NCBI GenBank assembly: GCA_028287975.1
Contig: JAQBOP010000198.1
Location: 1-51,272 of the forward strand
Direction: 5' to 3'
Origin: Mucilaginibacter sp.
Lineage (GTDB): Bacteria; Bacteroidota; Bacteroidia; Sphingobacteriales; Sphingobacteriaceae
DNA length: 51,272 nucleotides
Position numbers and translations under genes: made by a program. The notes under the pieces are model-generated. The model saw only the letters and a program-made list of their open reading frames with translations. It did no database searches and was not told where the DNA came from. Positions 1 to 8,698 of this stretch are shown here, in pieces. The first letter of the stretch is position 1. Each line of letters starts with the position of its first letter.

Positions 1-2444
1 TTGGCACTATTGTTAAATCCGTCGGCCTCGTCGTATTGGTTGGCCGAATGCAGGTCGATTATACCGGGATGTCCATCTTTGGTAAGTACACGTTTTATTC
101 GTTTCATAGTAGTACGATCAAAAGCTACATCATCGAGGTAAATACCATCGATGCCGACATTTTGTGTAAGCCAGTTCATACCTTCAACATAGTAGTTATG
201 CCAACGGTTTTGCCCGCTGTTTATAATGGCCGCGTCCTTTAACTCGGGTACGAACCAGGCCGCTATATAATCATTGCCCAAATGTTCCTGTAACCAGCTG
301 AAGCCACCACCTTTACCGGCAGCATAGATCTCGTGGCCTAAACTGCGCATCGCGAAAGTTTCATACGCATGATCGGATAGTTCACGGATAGTGTTATAGA
401 TCTTAACTTTAAGCGTGTCCTTATGGGCCGAATCGATATACGCCTGCATTTTTTTCCAGGCGATGAAAGGATAATTGATATAAGGATTAATGGCGGTAGC
501 ATGGTGTATATTGATGATGGAGGCCCCGGCATCCTTAATGGTATCGATCGGTTTGTAAGCATGATAAAATCTATTTGCCCACTGAAAATCGGTGTTGATG
601 GTATGAAATGGTGTAACCAGCAGGTTAAAGTTATAATACAGCACATCACCTTTTTTCATGCTCCGTTCGCCGCTGTAGTTTTTTGCCAATACAGACCCGC
701 CTTTTTTTGAAATAGTTATTCCACCCTTGTTATCGTTACCCCACGAAGCAGGCAACAGCAATGGTTTCTGGAGGTAAAAGTTGGTATTAAGCGGGCGAAC
801 ATATTTTTCATCGCGCAAAGAATATTGCAAACCGGCATTTACATTACCTATCCATGCGCCATCCTGGTTTTTATGCGCCACATCCCATTTCCATTCAAAA
901 TTTTCGGGGCGATAACCGCCTTTTTGATTTAAACCAATCATGTATTTGGCAGCATCCTGCTCAAAAGGGATGTACATACTAATATCTTTCATAGAAACGT
1001 CCTGCAGTGCTTCCACCTTTACCGTGTAGGCAATAAAACCGTCAAACTCTAACGACGCTGTTACCTCCATCTGCAAAGTATCGTTAGTGCTTGTTGCTGT
1101 CCATTGAACAGTGCCGGGCTCTGTTTTGGTGAATTTCAACCCCTTGCTTTTAAGGGACATATTTTTCCCATCCGGCTTGGTGAAATTAAAATGCAATGGC
1201 TCTGTTAAAATATTTTTAGGCGTTTTTGAATACTCCGTCATTTCAGGGGTATAAAATGTCTGGATCTGCGCCGGGAAGCCGTCTTTATTAACATAGACTT
1301 TTCTACCAAGTAAGCTAACGATATTGTTTTGCACTAAAAGCGGTGTATAAGGCGCTATTACTATATTACGCTGCGCCATAGTGGAGTTAAGCCATCTTAA
1401 CCTTGTCATTTTCCATGGTTCGTTTGCACCGCCGTCGGCTAACACGGTATCGCTGACATGCAACGTTAATTGTATATCCTTTACCGGTTTCCCGTCCACA
1501 ATAATACTTGCTTTACCGGTATAAGTAGCCGCCGCGGCATCCTGTGCAACATCAATACCGCACCATAACGCCTGGACCTTTCCTTTAGCAACATTTACAG
1601 TTTTAGTAAAAGGAGTGGCGTCGTAACCAACACCATCAGTATTGACACAAAACATATTGGCGGCGTTTATGATTTTTCCCGAGGATGAAACCAAATCGCT
1701 GAAAACAAGCTTCACATTGTTCAGGTTTTTCAGGGCATATACACCTAATTGAAAAGCAAAATTTTCACCGCGTGCGGCCTTTCCCTCAAACTTGTTTTGC
1801 GGGCCACGTTCTATCCATCGCTGCGGCAGGTCGTCGGTCATTCTTATAGAATAGATCCTATCTTCAGGAAATACCATAAAGTCTTCCGATTTATATTTAT
1901 CCAGTAATTGATCGGTTTCTGTTTTTGTGGCAATTACCTCCATTGGGTAAAAAGTATTAAAAGCATCAATGGATTGAAATCCCTTAACATTGGCAGTTGG
2001 AATATTTTTAGCAGTACTCAACGTCGTCAGCCAATCTGCGGCGGCTGTCATTTCGGGCTTTAAATAAATGCCTTTGGGATAATTTGAACGACCTTCGTTT
2101 TTGTAAGGCAGGTAATACACATAATATATTCCGCTACCTGAAATTGGCTCGAAATAAATTTCGCCCGATTCACGGTTTAACATGCCCAATTTTACATTGG
2201 TTATTTTTTGCAGCGTTTTTGCGTCCTGTATGATCACCCGTTTGTTTTCAGGGTTAAGATCCCTTCTTCTCCATGGGATAATAACTTTAGCTATTTTGCC
2301 TGCTCCGCTAAATTCAACAACGGTTCTGTGGTTGCCTAACGAATCCGGTGCCCAGCAGTTTGTGCAATTGGTATAAGGTATTTTTTGGGAATAGCCATGC
2401 ATTCCTGCAACTATTAATAGAAAAACAAAGAGTGTTTTTTTCAT
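1..2444 (-). CDS. GH123-like (DUF6067-type) secreted glycoside hydrolase, 3' part beyond window
   Basis: An open frame runs from an ATG at 2444 to the window edge (814 codons) with no stop. It begins with a Sec signal peptide ending near GYSQ. The N-terminal part is beta-rich, with a conserved-looking stretch ESGEIYFEPISGSGIYYVYY. The C-terminal part seen here resembles a TIM-barrel hydrolase: FIAWKKMQAYIDSAH, then GIDGIYLDDVAFDR and GIIDLHSANQYDEADG close to the edge. This order matches the large Bacteroidota glycoside hydrolase family once named DUF6067 and related to GH123. The DD of YLDDVAF is a plausible active-site segment, which is inference. The substrate cannot be told. The gene diverges from the MBL hydrolase gene across a 167-bp gap and has a promoter-like TAGTTTTG box upstream. 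The remaining C-terminus lies outside the window. Confidence 0.8.
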   Translation of the reverse strand, partial: MKKTLFVFLLIVAGMHGYSQKIPYTNCTNCWAPDSLGNHRTVVEFSGAGKIAKVIIPWRRRDLNPENKRVIIQDAKTLQKITNVKLGMLNRESGEIYFEPISGSGIYYVYYLPYKNEGRSNYPKGIYLKPEMTAAADWLTTLSTAKNIPTANVKGFQSIDAFNTFYPMEVIATKTETDQLLDKYKSEDFMVFPEDRIYSIRMTDDLPQRWIERGPQNKFEGKAARGENFAFQLGVYALKNLNNVKLVFSDLVSSSGKIINAANMFCVNTDGVGYDATPFTKTVNVAKGKVQALWCGIDVAQDAAAATYTGKASIIVDGKPVKDIQLTLHVSDTVLADGGANEPWKMTRLRWLNSTMAQRNIVIAPYTPLLVQNNIVSLLGRKVYVNKDGFPAQIQTFYTPEMTEYSKTPKNILTEPLHFNFTKPDGKNMSLKSKGLKFTKTEPGTVQWTATSTNDTLQMEVTASLEFDGFIAYTVKVEALQDVSMKDISMYIPFEQDAAKYMIGLNQKGGYRPENFEWKWDVAHKNQDGAWIGNVNAGLQYSLRDEKYVRPLNTNFYLQKPLLLPASWGNDNKGGITISKKGGSVLAKNYSGERSMKKGDVLYYNFNLLVTPFHTINTDFQWANRFYHAYKPIDTIKDAGASIINIHHATAINPYINYPFIAWKKMQAYIDSAHKDTLKVKIYNTIRELSDHAYETFAMRSLGHEIYAAGKGGGFSWLQEHLGNDYIAAWFVPELKDAAIINSGQNRWHNYYVEGMNWLTQNVGIDGIYLDDVAFDRTTMKRIKRVLTKDGHPGIIDLHSANQYDEADGFNNSA

Positions 2445-2474
2445 CGTGATAAATAATTGGTATTGTAGCCAATA

Positions 2475-2482
2475 CAAAACTA
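2475..2482 (-). promoter_or_regulatory. Bacteroidota -7 box for the GH123-like gene
   Basis: Read on the minus strand this is TAGTTTTG, an exact match to the Bacteroidota -7 consensus TAnnTTTG. It lies about 30 bases before the ATG at 2444. No clear -33 TTTG is seen at the usual distance, so the call is tentative. Confidence 0.45.
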
Positions 2483-2611
2483 ATTATAGATGCGATCTTT
2501 CCTGAAAAACCACAGCGCAATCGTTTGTGTAAAAAGAGGGCCTCATTCACCTGTTTTGCTCATTGATGAAATAACCAACGAACCTTAAGCGTTATATATG
2601 GTTATTAAGAT

Positions 2612-3700
2612 ATGAAATACAGATGTGTGGCGATAGGGCTGGTTGCGCTGTTACTGACGGCAATTGGCGGCTGTGGTGTGGTAAGGTCATTGGGTAAAGA
2701 TCCGGAGGGCGAAGCGCTTACCCGGTTAGACACTTTGTCTAATTACAAAAATGGCAGTTTTGAAAATTTGGCTGAACGTTCTGACTCGACAGTCAAGCGC
2801 CGGCTGCTTTTTCTCCGCAGCCGCCCCAAAACCATCAGGCCCTCTCGTGCACTGCCATGGGTTGAAACGGATCTGAAGACACTGGCAGCTCCTGCACCTA
2901 CCATCGTTTGGTTCGGGCATTCGTCTTTGCTCATCAAAACCGGGCAGGGTAATGTACTCATCGATCCTATTTTTAGCAACCACGCCGGGCCGGTACCCGG
3001 ATTGATGACGGCATTTCCGGGCACTATGCATTATCACGCGGAGGATATGCCGCCGATCGATGTGCTGATCATTTCTCATAACCACTATGATCACCTGGAT
3101 TATCGCACCCTGAAAAAACTGAAAGATCATATTAAAATGGCCGTAGTACCGATGGGCCTGGGTTCAGACCTGGTGTACTGGGGATTTGACCCTAAAAAGA
3201 TTATCGAACTGAATTGGAACCAATCGGCCACGCTGCCCGGTGGTCTCCAGATCACTGCTACGCCGGCACAGCACCGTAGTAACCGTACGTATGGTAAAGA
3301 AAATAAAACATTATGGGCGTCTTATGTGATACAGGCAGACCGATACCGCCTGTTTTACAGCGGCGATAGTGGTTATGGGCCACACTTTAAACAAATAGGC
3401 CAACAATATGGCCCGTTTGACCTGGCGCTGCTGGAATGCGGACAATACAGCGCGAATTGGCCATGGACACATTTGTGGTTTGGACAAGCCGCCAAGGCTG
3501 CCGTTGATCTGCGGGCCCAGTTGCTGCAGCCTGTCCACTGGGCCAAGTTTGAGGAATCCAATCAACCGTGGAACGAACCTATTAAAGTACTCCTGCCAGC
3601 TGCTGAAAAGTTGGGTATCCAGGTAAACGTTCCGCGTATTGGCGAGCCTTATACGTTGGGTGATCCGCCCAGGAAAGTAGCTTGGTGGGATTTTGACTAA
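2612..3700 (+). CDS. MBL-fold metal-dependent hydrolase, NAPE-PLD/UlaG-like lipoprotein
   Basis: This 362-residue protein has an N-terminal hydrophobic segment ending in IGGC (Cys21), so it is probably a lipoprotein. The metallo-beta-lactamase fold shows all its metal ligands: HNHYDH at residues 156-161 (HxHxDH), His221 in TPAQHRSNR, Asp252 in YSGDSGYG, and a final His309 in QPVHW. The flanking sequence VWFGHSSLLIKT and VLIDPIFSNHAGP is typical of the branch that contains bacterial NAPE-PLD-like and L-ascorbate-6-phosphate lactonase-like enzymes. The real substrate is unknown. Location in the cell envelope is inferred from the lipobox. It is a single gene, divergent from the GH123-like gene and convergent with tlpA-like 3752-4345. 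Confidence 0.85.
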   Translation: MKYRCVAIGLVALLLTAIGGCGVVRSLGKDPEGEALTRLDTLSNYKNGSFENLAERSDSTVKRRLLFLRSRPKTIRPSRALPWVETDLKTLAAPAPTIVWFGHSSLLIKTGQGNVLIDPIFSNHAGPVPGLMTAFPGTMHYHAEDMPPIDVLIISHNHYDHLDYRTLKKLKDHIKMAVVPMGLGSDLVYWGFDPKKIIELNWNQSATLPGGLQITATPAQHRSNRTYGKENKTLWASYVIQADRYRLFYSGDSGYGPHFKQIGQQYGPFDLALLECGQYSANWPWTHLWFGQAAKAAVDLRAQLLQPVHWAKFEESNQPWNEPIKVLLPAAEKLGIQVNVPRIGEPYTLGDPPRKVAWWDFD

Positions 3701-3751
3701 ATTATTTGAGCTGATAACCTAATAGTAGCCTAAAGCCCGGGCAATTACGGG

Positions 3752-4345
3752 TCATTTATTGATCAGACCGTCAAAGTATTTGTAAAAGCCTTTTTCTGCA
3801 TAGTTGGCCCCGCCTTCGTGCCGGGCAACTATCGTCCCTCTTTTATCTATAATGACCGTTGCCGGAATAGCATTTGATAAAAACCCATTTGGCAGGTTAC
3901 TTGCCAAATTATAAACCGGCATTTTATATTTATGCTTCTTCATAAAAGGCACTGATTTACCGAAATCACTATCAACATCAACCTCCAGGATCATCACTTT
4001 AGGATTGTTTTTATATCGGGCATACATTTCGTTGATCGACGGCATTTCTGCGATGCAGGGCGGGCACCAGGTAGCCCAAAAATTGATAAATAAAACTTTA
4101 CCCTGCTGATCTTTGATATCGATAACATTACCTGCGGGGTCTTTCAATAATAAGCGTGGCGCAGCATTTGCACCACTGTTAGCTGTGGCCGGTTCCGTAT
4201 TTTCTACAGGAGGTTTAAACAGCCCAACTTTCATAAGGCCTTCGATCATGGTAGCCTTTGCCTCCGGGTTTACAAGTAAAACTATTATTAATAAAGCCAA
4301 TACAACTGTAATTGCGTTAGACCAGGTGATCAACTTCTTTTTCAT
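3752..4345 (-). CDS. TlpA-family thiol-disulfide oxidoreductase, membrane anchored
   Basis: The protein is 197 residues from the ATG at 4345. An in-frame ATG at 4381 adds 12 polar residues before the membrane segment and is less likely. Residues 1-30 form an N-terminal anchor (MKKKLITW followed by a long hydrophobic run). A thioredoxin fold follows, with active site WCPPC (Cys94 and Cys97) in FINFWATWCPPCIAEMPS. A cis-Pro region NAIPATVIID and the end GFYKYFDGLINK fit the TlpA/ResA redoxin branch, which reduces or oxidises cysteines in periplasmic proteins such as apocytochrome c. No cytochrome gene is nearby, so the partner is unknown. It stands alone between convergent and divergent neighbours. 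Confidence 0.87.
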   Translation of the reverse strand: MKKKLITWSNAITVVLALLIIVLLVNPEAKATMIEGLMKVGLFKPPVENTEPATANSGANAAPRLLLKDPAGNVIDIKDQQGKVLFINFWATWCPPCIAEMPSINEMYARYKNNPKVMILEVDVDSDFGKSVPFMKKHKYKMPVYNLASNLPNGFLSNAIPATVIIDKRGTIVARHEGGANYAEKGFYKYFDGLINK

Positions 4346-4438
4346 GATATTCTTATTTGATGATCGACATTCTTTTATCATCGGAAATCATAAAACTAAA
4401 AAACATTTATGGTAATTAAATACCTTTATAAAGTCTTA

Positions 4439-4467
4439 TTGGTTTTATAATGCCGGACTTAAGTTTG
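4439..4467 (+). promoter_or_regulatory. Promoter-like TTG-N18-TAAGTTTG upstream of the RMND1 gene
   Basis: TTG at 4439-4441 is followed 18 bases later by TAAGTTTG at 4460-4467, an exact match to the Bacteroidota -7 consensus TAnnTTTG at near the expected spacing. Initiation here would give a leader of roughly 70 bases before the ATG at 4548. Confidence 0.5.
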
Positions 4468-4547
4468 GTTACGAGGTGCTCAATACAATAATTGTTACTT
4501 TTCAACTTACCAATTAATCCTTGCCTGTACAATTTAAATGATCCGTT

Positions 4548-5330
4548 ATGTTACAACAAGTTTTATCATATCAAATAGCCGATAGCATAGATATTAAAGC
4601 ATTTAAGTCTTTTTTTAAATCAGACCTGTATTATAGCGACTCGGATGAATTGTTTTACAGAACTGATGACGAACAATTTATTTACATTTTTAAATACGGA
4701 GTGGTTTGCTTTTTAAATTCTGAAGCCGTAAAACGCTCGGAGTTTTTAAGGATCATATCCTCGTACTGTAGAAATTTATTTGATCAAAATCTTACGGAAG
4801 AATTTCAAATACTAACAAATGCAGGCAAAAATAAAATAGGATTCAATTCGATTGAAATTGCCGGGTCGGATGTCGAAGTTTTGAGATTGATCATGATGAC
4901 CGTATCACAATCTGTCGCACTTGATTATTATGAAGAACAAACAACTAAACTGATCGAAGAAACCAATCATCACACCCAAATATTAGAAGCAAAAGGACGC
5001 CTTAATATATCCGGTATAAATCTTAAAAAATATATAGGAAAAACACTGGTGCTAAAAAACCGGATCGCCGAGAACCTCTATATTTTTGATTCTCCGCCCG
5101 AAACATGGGATGATGAAAACCTGACCAAAATCCATAGCGATTTAAAGCGGACCTTTGACCTGCAGGAAAGATTCAGGGACATACAGGAAGGATTAAATAT
5201 TGTAAAAGACAACCTTGAGCTTTTTAAGGATCTTTTACAATATCGAAATAGCTACCGGTTAGAATTGATCATCATCATACTTATCCTTGTTGAAGTCCTC
5301 AATATTTTTTGGACGAAAATATTGAGTTAA
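4548..5330 (+). CDS. RMND1/Rmd1 (DUF155) family protein with C-terminal membrane anchor
   Basis: This 260-residue protein has no signal peptide. The N-terminal half (IADSIDIKAFKSFF, then FIYIFKYGVVCFLN) matches the DUF155 core found in yeast Rmd1/Sif2/Sif3 and in mitochondrial RMND1. It continues with a helical, probably coiled-coil segment (residues about 130-230: ETNHHTQILEAKGRLNISG, SDLKRTFDLQERFRDIQEGL) and ends in one transmembrane helix (LELIIIILILVEVLNIFW), as eukaryotic members also do. The topology is therefore a cytoplasmic body tethered by its tail. In eukaryotes the family supports mitochondrial translation. The bacterial role is not established and I infer none. The gene stands alone, with a promoter-like box 80 bases upstream. 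Confidence 0.85.
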   Translation: MLQQVLSYQIADSIDIKAFKSFFKSDLYYSDSDELFYRTDDEQFIYIFKYGVVCFLNSEAVKRSEFLRIISSYCRNLFDQNLTEEFQILTNAGKNKIGFNSIEIAGSDVEVLRLIMMTVSQSVALDYYEEQTTKLIEETNHHTQILEAKGRLNISGINLKKYIGKTLVLKNRIAENLYIFDSPPETWDDENLTKIHSDLKRTFDLQERFRDIQEGLNIVKDNLELFKDLLQYRNSYRLELIIIILILVEVLNIFWTKILS

Positions 5331-5365
5331 AACAAGCTATAATTTCGGCAGAAATAGCAAACAGC

Positions 5366-6178
5366 CTAACTGCCAAAATATCTTTGTAAAACATCTGCTA
5401 ACCGTATAGCTGCATAACTCAGTTGTTTTTTTACTACAGGTACATTGCCATCCAGGTATTTTAAGGTAAGTACCGTAACCCTTTTTTTCTTTAGATGGCA
5501 GGCATATACGGCCGGCAGGTAGCTGCGCGACTGTTGCATCCAGCTTGTAGCATTCCCTTGTTTTACCGCTGTTGATTGTGCTGCTGTAAGGCTATTGCAA
5601 TAGGTAAGCAACACTTGCTGATTAATATGGCCTTCGTCGATCATAACGTCGTCCCAAACATGATGTAAATTATTGCCCTTCATATCGTATTTAGGTGTAC
5701 TAACCATGTCTAAATTACCACCAAGATCTGACCCATAGCCGCAATGCAGGGGCTGCGTTATATCGCCCATTAAGTGAAATAGGATCCGCAGGTTTTGTTT
5801 TAAGCTGTCTGAGCTTAGTTTTTTCTTTTGATTAAAGGCATCCATTACCCGTTGAAGATTGAATACCACGTCATTATGATTGGCTACCTGCGGATAGGTT
5901 TGGTTAGTTTCCATGTTTAAAAAATGCCAATTCTTCATGTACTTGTATTTGTAAATCTTGTTGATCCTGACAGAATCCATCCATACCGCGGCTAAATCAG
6001 AACTATACTTTGTTCCCAAAGCTGCCAATACTTTTTGCTTGGCTTTGGGCGAGATCAGCGACAAGGCTGTTTCAACAATTAACCGATGCCCCTGGGCGCC
6101 CCATGAATATGAACGGTGGGGTAAACCAAGTATAGAGATCGATAAAAAGAAGCAGGCAATTAATTTTTTAGTTTTCAT
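5366..6178 (-). CDS. Secreted S1/P1-type zinc nuclease
   Basis: The protein is 270 residues from the ATG at 6178. An in-frame start at 6211 would put 11 polar residues ahead of the signal peptide. The signal peptide ends at RSYS, leaving a mature N-terminus WGAQGHR. In S1/P1 nucleases this first Trp and the nearby His are themselves zinc ligands. Further ligand motifs are visible: AAVWMDSVR (Asp), NWHFLNM (His), HLMGDITQPLHCG (His, Asp, His) and NLHHVWDD (His, Asp). The family cleaves single-stranded DNA and RNA and 3'-nucleotides, and a nutrient-scavenging role in the periplasm or outside is likely. Length is normal. It is transcribed on its own between convergent RMND1 and the downstream end of the next minus-strand unit. 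Confidence 0.9.
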   Translation of the reverse strand: MKTKKLIACFFLSISILGLPHRSYSWGAQGHRLIVETALSLISPKAKQKVLAALGTKYSSDLAAVWMDSVRINKIYKYKYMKNWHFLNMETNQTYPQVANHNDVVFNLQRVMDAFNQKKKLSSDSLKQNLRILFHLMGDITQPLHCGYGSDLGGNLDMVSTPKYDMKGNNLHHVWDDVMIDEGHINQQVLLTYCNSLTAAQSTAVKQGNATSWMQQSRSYLPAVYACHLKKKRVTVLTLKYLDGNVPVVKKQLSYAAIRLADVLQRYFGS

Positions 6179-6302
6179 AACAGGGGGTTTAGGCGAGTGA
6201 AAGTAAAACAATCAGTTGATTTTAAGTCCATTAAATGTAATTAGAAATATTTGGATATTATATCAATACCGGGCTATAACAAGCGAAATAAAATTAATAC
6301 GG

Positions 6303-8687
6303 TTACTTGTCTTTATCTAAAATGGTAAAGCTGACATTGATCGTATTTCCTTTATTATCAACCAATGTTAAAACGTGGTTACCGGGCGGCGGGTTTAATG
6401 CCATTTGATGAAAATCGACCGTAACGCCGATATACTGATCGTCCAAATGCCAGAATATTTTTGTGCCAGGCTGGCGATGCGCAACATTACAGATCATCCT
6501 TCCACGTGAGCCATCGACCTCTAACGGGATGTATATTTTGGCGCCATCCTTTGGATAGATCACCTCCATTGGCGAGACCTTTTCTGTAGGTGTACAGTCA
6601 TTCCTGAATGGCGGCAGCGTTTTATACTGGTAGTTTTTGGTACGATAATAATATTCCATAGCCGGGGGTAAAATAAACCAGCTTTTATTTACGATCTGGT
6701 CCGGGGGCACGCAATCACTGTTAACCTGCCACTTCTCCGTTTTATCCAGGTGCACCAATTGGTGATACGGACAAACCGGTGATTTTAACCCGCTTACCGG
6801 GATCCACATATCGTCGGTATTGGTGCAGTATTCGCCTGCCCGGTAGCCGCTTTCGTGGCAAACTTTCACCCTGACCATTTCGCCGGTGGGCATATCAAAC
6901 CAATCGCGTGTTACAGGCAGCAGCCTGAAGATCTCAAACAGCGCCGGGGCGGCGGTATTAATGCCCGTTAAACCGGGACGCCCTTCGCCGTCTGTATTCC
7001 CCACCCAAACGCCTACTACATATTTGGGGGTAATGCCTATCGCCCAGCCATCCCTAAAGCCGAAACTGGTACCGGTCTTCCAGGCCACGCGTTGCGTCGA
7101 CCCGAATTGCTGCCAAAGCATTTCTTCGCCGGGGCGCATTACCTCTTCCATGGCTTGCAGCGTGTAATAGATAGATCCTGCGTCGAGTAACCCGGTTTTC
7201 TCTAATTGTGGTTTTGTGGCAACGGCACGTGTATACACAGGCGGATGATAATCTGCCGGGTTATATTTACCCTTATAGTTTTTGTAGTTATTCAGGACAC
7301 GCGCCATATCGGCATAGGTACCGGCCATTTCCCACAGGGTGTTTTCGCAGCCGCCTAATATTAATGATAAGCCATAAAAATCGGCGGGCTTTTTATAAGT
7401 GGTGATACCCGTTTTTTTCAGGAAATCATAAAAGCGTTCATACTTATATTTTTGCAGCATTTTTACCGCCGGCACGTTCAATGACCTGGCCAGCGCCATT
7501 GACGCCGGTACAGCACCGTCATAACCCAGATCAAAATTTTCGGGGTGATAGCCTGCAATTTGCGTGGGGATATCGGGCATCAAACTGTTGGGCAATAGAT
7601 AGCCGTCGTGCAGCATGCTCGCGTACAACATCGGCTTAAGCGTACTACCGGGACTGCGCGGCGCGGCTATCACATCCACATTACTTTCCATCAGGGTGTC
7701 TTCAGGGTGATTAATATTTCCGGCATAAGCCAGTGTAGCGCCGCTTTGCACATCCAGCACAATGGCGGCAATATTATTGATATGGTTGGCTTTTAATACC
7801 TGGTGGTGCCTTTCAATAATTTCATTTACCTGTTGTTGTAATTCGGCCTTAATGGTTGTGGTAATGCGAGTGCTTCCCTGTTGACCCGTGGCCTGGTAAT
7901 CATTTTTAAACCTTTCCAACAAATGCGGCGCCTGCTGTGGCAGTGGGACAGGCTTGTCGGGCATTGGCTCAAGCTTGGCAAGCGCAGCAGTATTTTTATC
8001 AATGATGCCCGAGCTGTTTAATTTATCAAGCAGTTGATTGCGTTTTCTCAATAAAATAAACCGGTTTTTACCGGGGTGCACCAACGTAGGCGAGTTCGGC
8101 AAAACAGCCATCGCCGCCATTTCTCCCCAAGATAATTTGTCCGGGCTCCGCCCAAAATAACGCCATGACGCGGCATCTATGCCCACCACGTTACTGCCAA
8201 ATGGCGCGTTGCTGGCGTAAAGCGCTAATATTTCCTGTTTACTGTAGGTTAACTCAAGCCGCAGCGCCATAACCATTTCAAGCAGTTTATTAAAAAACGT
8301 ACGTTTATGGTTGCTTGCCAGGCGAATTACCTGCATAGTAAGGGTACTGCCGCCGCTTGTTATATGCCCCGCTTTTATATTTTGCCTGATGGCCCTCGTA
8401 AAGGCTAATACATCAATACCCGGATGACGTTCAAAGCGTTTATCTTCAAAAGCGATGATACACTGCTTAAATTTTTCGGGCACTATGGTATCATACGGAA
8501 ACCGCCATTGCCCATCAGCGGCTATCGACGCGCCAAGCAGTTGCCCCTTATCATCATCGATAATAAAACTGGTGGGTTTATTAAATAAATGTTTGGGTAT
8601 GCAAAACCAAAATAAAATAAACAATACCACCGCCACGGCTATTACACCAATCCTTGTGCGGCTTAATTTTATTTTACCTGTCTGCAT
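6303..8687 (-). CDS. pbpC: Penicillin-binding protein 1C
   Basis: This 794-residue bifunctional peptidoglycan synthase has an N-terminal membrane anchor (residues 12-31). The GT51 glycosyltransferase domain shows EDKRFERHPG (catalytic Glu81) and GGSTLTMQ (residues 112-119). The transpeptidase domain shows the three penicillin-binding motifs: S348-TLK351, S402-L-N404 and K537-TGTS541. The last 100 or so residues (YPKDGAKIYIPLEVDG onward) form the BiPBP_C beta domain characteristic of PBP1C. Only 11 bases separate its ATG from the stop of the upstream alpha-2-macroglobulin gene, the usual yfhM-pbpC arrangement, so both are probably on one transcript. The protein would act at the periplasmic face of the inner membrane in wall synthesis or repair. 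Confidence 0.95.
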   Translation of the reverse strand: MQTGKIKLSRTRIGVIAVAVVLFILFWFCIPKHLFNKPTSFIIDDDKGQLLGASIAADGQWRFPYDTIVPEKFKQCIIAFEDKRFERHPGIDVLAFTRAIRQNIKAGHITSGGSTLTMQVIRLASNHKRTFFNKLLEMVMALRLELTYSKQEILALYASNAPFGSNVVGIDAASWRYFGRSPDKLSWGEMAAMAVLPNSPTLVHPGKNRFILLRKRNQLLDKLNSSGIIDKNTAALAKLEPMPDKPVPLPQQAPHLLERFKNDYQATGQQGSTRITTTIKAELQQQVNEIIERHHQVLKANHINNIAAIVLDVQSGATLAYAGNINHPEDTLMESNVDVIAAPRSPGSTLKPMLYASMLHDGYLLPNSLMPDIPTQIAGYHPENFDLGYDGAVPASMALARSLNVPAVKMLQKYKYERFYDFLKKTGITTYKKPADFYGLSLILGGCENTLWEMAGTYADMARVLNNYKNYKGKYNPADYHPPVYTRAVATKPQLEKTGLLDAGSIYYTLQAMEEVMRPGEEMLWQQFGSTQRVAWKTGTSFGFRDGWAIGITPKYVVGVWVGNTDGEGRPGLTGINTAAPALFEIFRLLPVTRDWFDMPTGEMVRVKVCHESGYRAGEYCTNTDDMWIPVSGLKSPVCPYHQLVHLDKTEKWQVNSDCVPPDQIVNKSWFILPPAMEYYYRTKNYQYKTLPPFRNDCTPTEKVSPMEVIYPKDGAKIYIPLEVDGSRGRMICNVAHRQPGTKIFWHLDDQYIGVTVDFHQMALNPPPGNHVLTLVDNKGNTINVSFTILDKDK

Positions 8688-8698
8688 TAACCATCATC

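Noticed and set aside
423..710. Plus-strand frames within 1-2444
   Set aside because: They lie opposite a continuous minus-strand hydrolase gene with recognisable motifs throughout, so they are shadows.
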